From contig MSGT01000070.1 of assembly GCA_001940825.1 (NCBI GenBank), positions 1 to 42,231 of the forward strand: DNA of 42,231 nt, written 5' to 3'. A program made the position numbers and the translations under genes. The stretch is from Sphaerochaeta sp. Phil3 (GTDB taxonomy: Bacteria > Spirochaetota > Spirochaetia > Sphaerochaetales > Sphaerochaetaceae). Below, one piece after another: positions 8,907 through 15,682 of the stretch. A model generated the notes under the pieces. The model saw only the letters and a list, made by a program, of their open reading frames with translations, searched no databases and was not told the DNA's origin. Positions within the stretch are counted from its first letter, which is position 1, and every line of letters starts with the position of its first letter.

Positions 8907-9859
8907 CTTCCTGTCCTTGCATACAGCTGGTCCAGCACCGCTATGGCCGTCATTGCCTCCACCACGGGTCCAATCCTAAGGCAGATGCACACGTCATGCC
9001 TGCCCTCTATCCCCACCTCCCTAATTCCACCATCACGGGTCTTCATTGGCTGAGGCTTTGCAATGGAGGGGGTGGGCTTGACCGCAACCCTAAAACCGAT
9101 GTCGTTGCCGTCGCTTATTCCACCAAGTATTCCGCCTGCATTGCAGGGGAGGTTGTTTTCGCTGCCATACAAAAGCTCACTTGAGAAGCCGCTTCCAAAC
9201 TCTATTCCCTTGATGGCTCCAATGGACATAACTGCATGGGCTATGTAAGCATCAAGCTTGTCGAACACCGGTTCTCCTATGCCTTTTGGCATGCCCTTTA
9301 CTGTGCATTCCAAAACACCTCCAACGCTTTCGCCTTTGCGCTTGGCTTCTTCAAGGACTTCATCGAAGTTCTCTTTGCGTCCATGTATGGAGATGATTCT
9401 TGATTCTATTGCAATCCCTTTTGATTCAAGTACTTGCTTTGCAACTGCACCTGCCGCTACACGAGCTGCGGTCTCCCTTCCGCTTGCACGGCCTCCGCCT
9501 CTGTAGTCCCGTACTCCATAGCGGGCCTCGTATGTTTCGTCCGCATGCCCTGGACGATATACATCCTTGAGGTTCTCGTAGTCCTTGGAGTGCTGGTCGG
9601 TGTTCCTTATGAGGATTGCAACTGGGGTTCCAGTGGTGCGTCCTTCAAAGACTCCGCTTACGATTTCAATGCGGTCATGTTCCTTCCTTTGGCTTTCGAA
9701 TTCGTTCTGCGCAGGTCGTCTGCGGTCAAGTTCTTTTTGGATCCTTCCAACGTCCAATGGAAGGTTCGATTCGATTCCGTCTATGACGGCTCCAATCATT
9801 GGGCCATGCGACTCCCCAAACGTGGTTACGCGGAAAAATGAACCAAAGGTGTTTGACAT
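8903..9859 (-). CDS. aroC: Chorismate synthase
   Basis: A 318-residue enzyme for the last shikimate-pathway step: trans elimination of phosphate from EPSP using reduced FMN. It has GESHGPMIGAVIDG (His18), the Arg-rich RYGVRDYRGGGRASGRE segment, GGILGGISDG, and a C-terminal GIEGRHDVC with the second conserved His. It is somewhat shorter than the usual 350-390 residues but lacks no recognised block. GGGAGAG precedes the ATG, 29 bases after aroK. Its last bases overlap the helicase start, so the two are translationally coupled. The flavin reductase source is not visible here. Confidence 0.96.
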   Translation of the reverse strand: MSNTFGSFFRVTTFGESHGPMIGAVIDGIESNLPLDVGRIQKELDRRRPAQNEFESQRKEHDRIEIVSGVFEGRTTGTPVAILIRNTDQHSKDYENLKDVYRPGHADETYEARYGVRDYRGGGRASGRETAARVAAGAVAKQVLESKGIAIESRIISIHGRKENFDEVLEEAKRKGESVGGVLECTVKGMPKGIGEPVFDKLDAYIAHAVMSIGAIKGIEFGSGFSSELLYGSENNLPCNAGGILGGISDGNDIGFRVAVKPTPSIAKPQPMKTRDGGIREVGIEGRHDVCICLRIGPVVEAMTAIAVLDQLYARTGR

Positions 9860-9888
9860 CGTCTCTCCCGTACAAAGGAAAGCTTACG

Positions 9889-10452
9889 TCAACGCTCTGC
9901 AAACATCCTGCATACTGATTCGACAGCTTCTTCCTTCGTGCAATCAGACAATTGTAGCACATAATCTGCAAAACAAGAATAGATTTCGTTTCTTCTTAGA
10001 TACAGCTCGTGGAACTGCTGCTTCGCATCGCTTTCGTTCAGGTAAGCAGGAAGCCCTTTGGCATTCATCCTTTCGAACAAAACATGTTCTGATTGCTGAA
10101 GATATACGAGAATTCCGTTAGCTTTTGCTGCTTCTAGGACATTGTAAGCATCGCATGCACCGCCTCCAAGAGAGACTATCGCCATCTCTTCTTTGGCTTT
10201 GCACCGCTTGATCATCGTCTCTACGGCAATGGATTCCTCATTCCTGAAGGCCTGCTCTCCAACTGCCATGAACATTTCACGGCATGATACGTATTTTGGA
10301 TTCCTCTTCAGGATTTCATCGTCGCAGTCCATCCAAATGCACCCTGCGTGCTCTGCGACGGCGTTTGCTATCGTCGTCTTTCCGCAGCTCTTGAGACCGC
10401 AGAGGAACACTGTCTTGCTTTTTCCAAAGACCTCTTCAATCCTCATTGTCAT
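9889..10452 (-). CDS. aroK: Shikimate kinase
   Basis: A 187-residue enzyme phosphorylating shikimate with ATP. The P-loop is GLKSCGKTT near residue 17, followed by MDCDDEI (shikimate-binding Asp), REMF and GGGACD. The lid region is LPAYLNE. The reading frame stays open to 10599, but that part is the upstream gene read in another frame. The start is taken as ATG 10452, or ATG 10446 two codons on, overlapping the end of the upstream gene by 17 or 11 bases. No good ribosome-binding site is seen, so translation is probably coupled. It is the second gene of the operon. Confidence 0.93.
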   Translation of the reverse strand: MTMRIEEVFGKSKTVFLCGLKSCGKTTIANAVAEHAGCIWMDCDDEILKRNPKYVSCREMFMAVGEQAFRNEESIAVETMIKRCKAKEEMAIVSLGGGACDAYNVLEAAKANGILVYLQQSEHVLFERMNAKGLPAYLNESDAKQQFHELYLRRNEIYSCFADYVLQLSDCTKEEAVESVCRMFAER

Positions 10453-10972
10453 TTGGCCTATGGATGCGGCGGGTATGCATGGGTTCAAAGACATCGGTCT
10501 TGTGGGAGGGGATAGCCTTTCTTTCCTGATTGGCCTTTGGATCCTCCTGTGATGCTTTTGTGGTGCGTTTCGCCACCATGTAGGTCGAGTCGTCGTCACC
10601 GGATTGCCAGAACGTCTTTGGTGCGGTTTTGTCTCTGATGAACAATGCCTCCGCCAGGTTCCGTTTGTCCTTGACCGCCTGTACTGAGCTTGGGTTCAGT
10701 GCCGCACGGAATACGACTATGTCTATGAGCCATATAAAGGACGCACCAAGGAAGAATATTGAAAGCGCCTTTGAGAAGACCTTCGTGGTGGTGTCTACAT
10801 TGGTGGATGTCTGGGCTAGCAGACACAATGCAGAACCTGCAAGGAATATGAGGGTGAGGAGTACAGGCACGATCCACACTGCACCTTTCTTGGAGAAGAT
10901 GAACTTGAGGCACATGAGGAGGCACACGAAGTCGATCACTAGCGATAGCAATGGGTATACGAAATCTGGCAT
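10436..10972 (-). CDS. Small membrane protein, first gene of the aroK-aroC-helicase operon
   Basis: A 178-residue protein of unknown function. Three hydrophobic segments at roughly residues 5-25, 30-55 and 70-95 are followed by a hydrophilic, Lys/Asp-rich cytoplasmic tail of about 80 residues. The start is the ATG at 10972, because GAGGAGG lies 5 bases upstream; an in-frame TTG further up is part of that ribosome-binding site. It overlaps aroK and is divergent from dgt. I recognise no family. Its operon partners suggest no role beyond co-expression. Confidence 0.7.
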   Translation of the reverse strand: MPDFVYPLLSLVIDFVCLLMCLKFIFSKKGAVWIVPVLLTLIFLAGSALCLLAQTSTNVDTTTKVFSKALSIFFLGASFIWLIDIVVFRAALNPSSVQAVKDKRNLAEALFIRDKTAPKTFWQSGDDDSTYMVAKRTTKASQEDPKANQERKAIPSHKTDVFEPMHTRRIHRPNDNED

Positions 10973-10997
10973 ATTCCTCCTCAAAGCTCCTATTGTG

Positions 10998-11006
10998 TGT
11001 TATGAT
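10998..11006 (+). promoter_or_regulatory. Extended -10 promoter of dgt
   Basis: TGTTATGAT is an extended -10 element (TG, one base, then TATGAT at 11001-11006). No good -35 box is visible, as expected of this promoter type. The start point would be near 11013, 22 bases before the dgt ATG. Confidence 0.5.
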
Positions 11007-11034
11007 ATCATGTAAACGAGGATGAGAGAATACT

Positions 11035-12183
11035 ATGAATTTCAAAAACCAGTTGTCAGACGATGTATTGCTCAAACGTACCAAAAGCCGCACTGCAGAC
11101 GATGTGCGCTCTCCATACTACAGGGATACGACAGCGATAATCCACAGCTCTCCGTTCAGAAGGCTCAAGCATAAGACTCAGGTCTTCTTCGCTCCCAGCA
11201 ACGACCATATATGCACCAGAATGGAGCATGTCCTCCACGTTGCATCCATAGCCACCGCAATCTGTAGGGCCATGGGGCTGAACGATGAGATGGCATGGGC
11301 CATTGGAGTTGGCCATGACCTTGGGCATACTCCGTTTGGACACATTGGCGAGTTCATCCTCTCCGATATGATGAAGGAGAAGGGCTTTTGCGGTTTCGAA
11401 CACGAAATAAACAGCCTCAGGGTCGTGGATTTCCTCTCACATCTCAATTTGACGTATGCCGTGCGCGACGGCATTGTTAGCCACTGCGGAGAGCATTTCA
11501 TAAGGACGTTGGCTCCGGATTTCACCGTAAAGGACCTTGATGCCGTCGAGACGAAGAAGGGAATCCTTCCTGCAACATGGGAGGGGTGCGTCGTTAGGTT
11601 TTCGGATCAGATTGCATACCTTGGGAGGGATTTCGAGGATGCCTCCCGCCTTGGAATCGTGAAGAAAGAGGATTTGCCCGATATATGTACGAAGGTGCTT
11701 GGATCCACAAACGGCGAGATAATCAACACCTTGGTGGAGGACATAATCACGAACTCTGAAAGGGAAGGGGTGATTGGGTTCAGTCCTGAAATCTACGAAG
11801 CCATGCGCACCATGAAGGACTTCAACTACCAGTACATATACAAGTCTCCTATGCTTGGAGGTTACGAGAAGTATTTCAGGCGTCTCATAAAGCTCATATA
11901 CGACTACCTTTCAGGTCTTTTGGATAAGAATGGCTTTGATGGTAATCTCTATATGCAGGAAGGAAATATGCTCAGTGCTGGCTTCTTCAACTACGTAATT
12001 GAGAAAAAGGATGCGTACATGGAGCACGACGGCAGCCTTGACAGGATCGTATTCGACTACATTGCAGGCATGAGCGACAATTTCTGCATAGACTGCGGCA
12101 ACGAGATACTTCGTCCAGAGCATTTGAACGAGTCCATAGAGAGGTCCCTTACCGGTAAGTGGTTCGATGTCGCAAAGCCCTGA
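11035..12183 (+). CDS. dgt: Deoxyguanosine triphosphate triphosphohydrolase-like HD protein
   Basis: A 382-residue HD-domain enzyme that would split dNTPs into deoxynucleoside and triphosphate, lowering the dNTP pool. Signatures are SSPFRRLKHKTQVF, the metal ligands TRMEHVLHV and GHDLGHTPFGH (HD pair), and a downstream SHCGEH. The size fits the shorter Dgt-like class common in spirochaetes and firmicutes rather than the 505-residue E. coli enzyme. A purine-rich GAGGATGAGAG precedes the ATG. It is convergent with nrdR, the repressor of ribonucleotide reductase genes, so genes that drain the dNTP pool and limit its synthesis lie side by side. Confidence 0.92.
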   Translation: MNFKNQLSDDVLLKRTKSRTADDVRSPYYRDTTAIIHSSPFRRLKHKTQVFFAPSNDHICTRMEHVLHVASIATAICRAMGLNDEMAWAIGVGHDLGHTPFGHIGEFILSDMMKEKGFCGFEHEINSLRVVDFLSHLNLTYAVRDGIVSHCGEHFIRTLAPDFTVKDLDAVETKKGILPATWEGCVVRFSDQIAYLGRDFEDASRLGIVKKEDLPDICTKVLGSTNGEIINTLVEDIITNSEREGVIGFSPEIYEAMRTMKDFNYQYIYKSPMLGGYEKYFRRLIKLIYDYLSGLLDKNGFDGNLYMQEGNMLSAGFFNYVIEKKDAYMEHDGSLDRIVFDYIAGMSDNFCIDCGNEILRPEHLNESIERSLTGKWFDVAKP

Positions 12184-12217
12184 GGATGTTGGGCCTTTGA
12201 GCTATTGTTTTGGTTCG

Positions 12218-12234
12218 TGAGGGGAGTGCCCTCA
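12218..12234. terminator. Small hairpin between the convergent dgt and nrdR genes
   Basis: TGAGGG (12218-12223) and CCCTCA (12229-12234) form a 6-bp stem with a 5-base loop, overlapping the nrdR stop codon. There is no T run on either strand, so terminator function is doubtful. Confidence 0.25.
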
Positions 12235-12696
12235 GTTCGAGGACTTGGCCAGGCTCTCTATTTCCTTTATGAACTGCTCTACATCGTTGAACGCCCTATA
12301 TACCGATGCAAAACGTATGTACGCAACGGCATCGACCTTGTAGAGCTGCCTTAGGGTCTCCTCCCCAATGGCGGTGCTCGTTATCTCGTGGCGAGACCCT
12401 GCCTGGATCTTTATTGCTTCCTCTATGTTCTGTATGAGGTTGTCTATCGTCTCTTGGTCTATGTTGCGCTTGTCAGTGCATATTCGTATTCCACGCTCTA
12501 TCTTTGCGATATCGAACGGTTGGAGATCTCCGTTCCTCTTTATTACGGTTATGGGCTTGTCCTCGACCCTCTCGTAGCTGGTGAAGCGGTATCCGCACTT
12601 GAGGCAGACCCTGCGCCTTCTCATTGCGCTTCCATTGTTCGTAGTTCTGGTCTCAAGGACCTTGTCTTCCATTTCCCCGCATGCTGGGCATCTCAT
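12232..12696 (-). CDS. nrdR: Transcriptional repressor NrdR
   Basis: A 154-residue zinc-ribbon/ATP-cone repressor of ribonucleotide reductase genes. The ribbon ligands are Cys3, Cys6, Cys31 and Cys34, with the usual RRRR-x-C basic turn. The ATP-cone runs from about residue 49 to 139 (VIKRNGDLQPFD onward) and senses ATP or dATP. The length is typical of the family. AAAGGAAG lies 8 bases before the ATG. The upstream region carries inverted ACACTA half-sites, which resemble NrdR-box halves. Confidence 0.96.
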   Translation of the reverse strand: MRCPACGEMEDKVLETRTTNNGSAMRRRRVCLKCGYRFTSYERVEDKPITVIKRNGDLQPFDIAKIERGIRICTDKRNIDQETIDNLIQNIEEAIKIQAGSRHEITSTAIGEETLRQLYKVDAVAYIRFASVYRAFNDVEQFIKEIESLAKSSN

Positions 12697-12774
12697 ATCA
12701 AATACTTCCTTTAGGCTTTAGGCAATTCTTATGTAAATTCTTTGGGCACATGGGAGAGTACTACAAATGCATCG

Positions 12775-12827
12775 CTAGTGTCTAGATTATTCGTAAATCT
12801 TTTGGTTAGGGTTGCGTTTGACACTAG
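12775..12827. repeat. Inverted repeat upstream of nrdR
   Basis: CTAGTGTC (12775-12782) and GACACTAG (12820-12827) are perfect 8-bp arms 37 bases apart. Each arm contains ACACTA on one strand, the half-site of the NrdR box consensus (ACAC-A/T-A...). The second halves of the boxes are poor. It may be an autoregulatory site or a structural hairpin. Confidence 0.4.
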
Positions 12828-12852
12828 ATATGAACGTTCCGTTTTGGTTCGT

Positions 12853-12951
12853 CACCACACCCACCACGCTCACGATGCTCACCAAGCTGACCTTGCTCAC
12901 CATGCGCACCAAACTAACCAAACTCACCAAACTAACCATCGCTACGAATCA
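12853..12951 (+). repeat. 9-bp tandem repeat array, copy A
   Basis: Eleven degenerate units of 9 bp in unbroken register, consensus CACCAAACT, for example CACCAAACT at 12907-12915 and 12925-12933, and CACCACGCT at 12862-12870. The same family occurs in the opposite orientation at 38111-38263. It lies in a gene-free region 157 bases upstream of the nrdR start. Confidence 0.8.
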
Positions 12952-13037
12952 CCCACAATTTCAGGCGGTTTCCAAAAACAACCGTTATGAGGAAGCTCGT
13001 TTATACAACACCTTTGTATTTTTATCCAAAAACAATG

Positions 13038-13066
13038 TTGCAAAAAAGTGCAAAAATGTTTATAAA
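13038..13066 (+). promoter_or_regulatory. Promoter of the ACT-protein/transporter operon
   Basis: TTGCAA (13038-13043), a 17-base A-rich spacer, then TATAAA (13061-13066). The start point would be near 13073 and the gene start is at 13116. Confidence 0.6.
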
Positions 13067-13115
13067 ATAACGCTATGTGAATTTGCGTCATTCAAGGCGT
13101 TTCTGGAGGAGCGTT

Positions 13116-13778
13116 ATGGCTGAATCTGTTAGCAAAAAGGTTAGGGAAATTGTTGATAGAACACCGTTTTTGCGCGATGTTCTCAGGAAGGGCTTTCTGA
13201 ACTATACGAACTTCACAGAAAGCATCATCGATGAAGTGGCGCAGTCCTGCAACAAGGAAGTGAAGGAGACTGCCGTCATAATGGCCCTCCGCCGTTATGC
13301 CACGGAGCTCAACAGAGCTGAAGGGCAGAAGAAAAGCGACGGTGTGAGCTACACGATCGTGATGCACACGAACATAATAGACTACAACTACAGCAAGACC
13401 CCTGAGCTTATACAGCAGCTTGGAACGCTGTACGAACTTTCCGGCCGCAACGGGGGGAACGACTTCCTGAACATAATTCTTGGTTCCAGCGAAGTCACAA
13501 TAGCAGCGTCTGAGAAGCTTATTCCCTGGATCGAGAAGACCCTGAGTTCGTTCAAGACCACATACAGACAGGACGACCTCGTTGCCGTGACCATGATCTT
13601 TGGATCCAACTTCGTGCAGACTCCTGGCATAGTCTATGAGGCGGCAAGAAGGCTCGCATGGAACAGCATCAATGTGTATGAGATAGTCTCAACGGTGTCT
13701 GAGCTTACATTCGTCATAAAGAGGACTGACAGCTTCGAAGCCTACAGGGTTTTGCAGAATCTACAGGGAAAGAAATGA
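13116..13778 (+). CDS. ACT-domain protein, probable regulator
   Basis: A 220-residue soluble protein. The C-terminal 70 residues fit an ACT domain: PGIVYEAARRLAWNSINVYE, then SELTFVIKRTDSFEAY, as in the amino-acid-binding part of aspartate kinases. The N-terminal 70 residues are helical and resemble a small DNA-binding or dimerising domain (VSKKVREIVDRTPFLRDVL), but no helix-turn-helix is certain. No catalytic domain is present. The start is ATG 13116, preceded by GGAGGAG; the frame continues 13 codons upstream without a ribosome site. It overlaps the transporter gene by ATGA, so the two are co-translated. A ligand-sensing role is inferred from the ACT fold. Confidence 0.75.
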   Translation: MAESVSKKVREIVDRTPFLRDVLRKGFLNYTNFTESIIDEVAQSCNKEVKETAVIMALRRYATELNRAEGQKKSDGVSYTIVMHTNIIDYNYSKTPELIQQLGTLYELSGRNGGNDFLNIILGSSEVTIAASEKLIPWIEKTLSSFKTTYRQDDLVAVTMIFGSNFVQTPGIVYEAARRLAWNSINVYEIVSTVSELTFVIKRTDSFEAYRVLQNLQGKK

Positions 13779-14482
13779 ACAACACACTCCTATGGTTCAT
13801 AATGATGGCGGTCAATTTCGCCTTCATCATGTTTGCATTCCGCAGGTGGGGTAGGATAGGGCTTCTGGTTTGGATACCAATCAGCTGCATCGTAGCAAAC
13901 ATACAGGTCACGAAGAACGTCATACTCTTTGGATTCGAGGCAACGCTTGGCAACATAGTCTATTCCACCAGCTTTCTTGCAACCGACATGCTCAGCGAAT
14001 TCTACAGAAAAGAGGACGCAAAGCAGGCGGTGGGGTTTGGATTCTTCGCACTCGTAGCCATGACTGTTCTGATGCAGCTTGCGATCCTCTTCGTTCCGTC
14101 CCAGACCGATATCGCTGGCCCTAGCCTCAACCTGATCTTTGGTCTTATGCCGCGCATAGCTATAGGATCTCTCGCAGCTTATCTTCTGAGCAACTATCAT
14201 GACGTGTGGTCGTATGCATTCTGGAGAAAAAGGACCCATGGCAGGCATCTTTGGATTAGGAACAACTTCAGCACCTTCGTGAGCCAGATCATAGATACTT
14301 TGGTTTTCACTCTCATTGCGTTCTATGGTGTATACGAAAACGGCGTTCTCATACAAATAATGGCATCCACATTCCTCCTTAAGTGGATTGTAGCCCTTGC
14401 CGATACTTCGATGATCTATCTTGCTAGGTATTGGGTGAAAAAAGACCTCATCAAGGACGTTGTGGACTATCGTTGCTGCTAA
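13775..14482 (+). CDS. yhhQ: Queuosine-precursor transporter (YhhQ/VUT family)
   Basis: A 235-residue membrane protein with about six hydrophobic segments. The family pattern is clear: ANIQVTKNVILFGF followed by NIVYSTSFLATDMLSEFY, and a later FVSQIIDTLVFTLIAFY with the conserved Gln-Asp. Members import the 7-deazaguanine precursors preQ0 or preQ1 for queuosine in tRNA. The gene overlaps the ACT-domain gene by 4 bases. No queuosine-synthesis gene or preQ1 riboswitch is visible in this window, so the substrate is assigned from the family only. It converges on the phosphatase gene. Confidence 0.85.
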   Translation: MNNTLLWFIMMAVNFAFIMFAFRRWGRIGLLVWIPISCIVANIQVTKNVILFGFEATLGNIVYSTSFLATDMLSEFYRKEDAKQAVGFGFFALVAMTVLMQLAILFVPSQTDIAGPSLNLIFGLMPRIAIGSLAAYLLSNYHDVWSYAFWRKRTHGRHLWIRNNFSTFVSQIIDTLVFTLIAFYGVYENGVLIQIMASTFLLKWIVALADTSMIYLARYWVKKDLIKDVVDYRCC

Positions 14483-14517
14483 AGCTTCAGCGAATCAGCG
14501 AACCCATAGACCTTGGG

Positions 14518-15417
14518 CTACATAAGCCTGAACGTCTTCTCCATATACTCAAGGCATGCATGGTTTCCCACAAGGATTGGCTTTGCAAAGCGCCTGCGCT
14601 CAATGAGAAGGCCATCGTCGTAGACTACAGGTGAGCCGTCTATGTATGCAACCTCCAAACCCAGCTTGAGGGCCAAGGCATGGGGTGCTGCAACATCCCA
14701 CACATAGCATTTCGTGGTAAGGCATGCGTCAATGTTCGAGTATGCGAAAGGAGCGGTCATGTGGAGGATTCCACTGCCGAATACGCGCAGTTTGCCTGAA
14801 AAATCACCAAGATCAACGTGGTTCAGGATATCGGAACCGGCTGTCATCTGCTTTGGTTCGTCATAATGCTCCAATGGTTTCCAGAGCTTGCCGTTCATGA
14901 AGACATCGGCCTTGTTGGGCATGCTGCAGAAGAACATGTCGTCCTCCCCAATGCCAAAGCGTGGGGCGTAGACGATGCCTCCGCATGGCTTTCTTGAAGA
15001 GTCAAGGATTCCAAGAGCGATGCACCATGACGGGAAGCCTTGGCTGTAGGCGTCCGTTCCATCTATGGGGTCAAGGATGAAGGTTAGCGGTGCGTTGTCG
15101 TCGAATGAGTGGAGGTCGATCTCCTCTGTGACGATGTTGCATCCTGGGTAGAGCCTGCGTATAACGGGCAGAAGTGCGTTGGATACTGCAAGGTCCGTTT
15201 CTGTGAGGATCGAACCGTCTTCCTTGAACGAACGGTGTATGAGCCTTTGGTTGCTGCGTGCGACCTTCCCGCATTGGAGGACGGCATCGCAGAGGTGGAA
15301 GAACGTCCTTGATTCGTCGTCAAGGAACGCAAAGCCAAATCTGCCGTCCGGTTCGCTTGCGGTTATGTCAATCTTCGTGATTCTTTCATCGTCTTTGGAG
15401 AGCGTCGTTTCCTGCAT
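14518..15417 (-). CDS. Inositol monophosphatase/CysQ-family phosphatase
   Basis: A 299-residue Mg-dependent phosphatase of the FIG superfamily. Metal-binding motifs are all present: TETDLAVSN, VTEE, LDPIDGTDAYSQGFP and, near the C-terminus, WDVAAPHALA. The substrate could be inositol phosphate, 3'-phosphoadenosine 5'-phosphate (CysQ) or fructose 1,6-bisphosphate, and the sequence does not decide. The frame is open to 15522, but ATG 15417 is chosen because AGGAG precedes it by 9-10 bases and the extra residues look like repeat-derived sequence. It is transcribed away from mfd and carries no signal peptide. Confidence 0.87.
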   Translation of the reverse strand: MQETTLSKDDERITKIDITASEPDGRFGFAFLDDESRTFFHLCDAVLQCGKVARSNQRLIHRSFKEDGSILTETDLAVSNALLPVIRRLYPGCNIVTEEIDLHSFDDNAPLTFILDPIDGTDAYSQGFPSWCIALGILDSSRKPCGGIVYAPRFGIGEDDMFFCSMPNKADVFMNGKLWKPLEHYDEPKQMTAGSDILNHVDLGDFSGKLRVFGSGILHMTAPFAYSNIDACLTTKCYVWDVAAPHALALKLGLEVAYIDGSPVVYDDGLLIERRRFAKPILVGNHACLEYMEKTFRLM

Positions 15418-15606
15418 TTGCTTGAACTCCTTTTGCTTGAGAGGAGCTTTCAAAACTCCTTCATGCGTCCTGGCCATGCCCTGCACGGCTGGAACCACGC
15501 CTTCAGCAACTTCATAATACACAAAGTATTATCTCAGTTGCTTCAGACGGCTTCCATCTCGGCAATCCATGTCCATTCCGCACAAAGCATAGTTTTGAAA
15601 GTTCCT

Positions 15607-15654
15607 CTTGAACTTTTTGTTTGAGCCTTTGCTTGAGCTTTCACTTGAACTACA
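15607..15654. repeat. Four 12-bp imperfect tandem repeats upstream of mfd
   Basis: Units at 15607, 15619, 15631 and 15643 share the pattern xxTTGAxCTTTx, for example CTTGAACTTTTT and GCTTGAGCTTTC. Similar CTTGAACT pieces recur at 15418-15450. The core TTGAxC resembles a -35 box. It lies in the divergent space between the phosphatase gene and mfd. Confidence 0.6.
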
Positions 15655-15682
15655 TTGCTCATAATGGTACATTTTGCCAGTG

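Larger units (their letters stand above)
12697..13037. other. Gene-free stretch between nrdR and the ACT-domain gene
   Basis: The region holds the nrdR leader, an inverted repeat (12775-12827) and an 11-unit 9-bp repeat array (12853-12951). Open frames of 82 and 103 codons crossing the array exist only because the repeat lacks stop codons in more than one frame. They have no ribosome-binding site or family likeness, so I do not call them genes. Confidence 0.6.

Noticed and set aside
13038-13115. Possible preQ1 riboswitch before the ACT/YhhQ operon
   Set aside because: The leader is only about 40 bases and shows no preQ1 aptamer stem with an A-rich tail that I could pair.
12742-13123. Thr- and His-rich open frames of 82 and 103 codons across the 9-bp array
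   Set aside because: The repeat lacks stop codons in two frames, so openness is not evidence of coding. No ribosome-binding site precedes either start.
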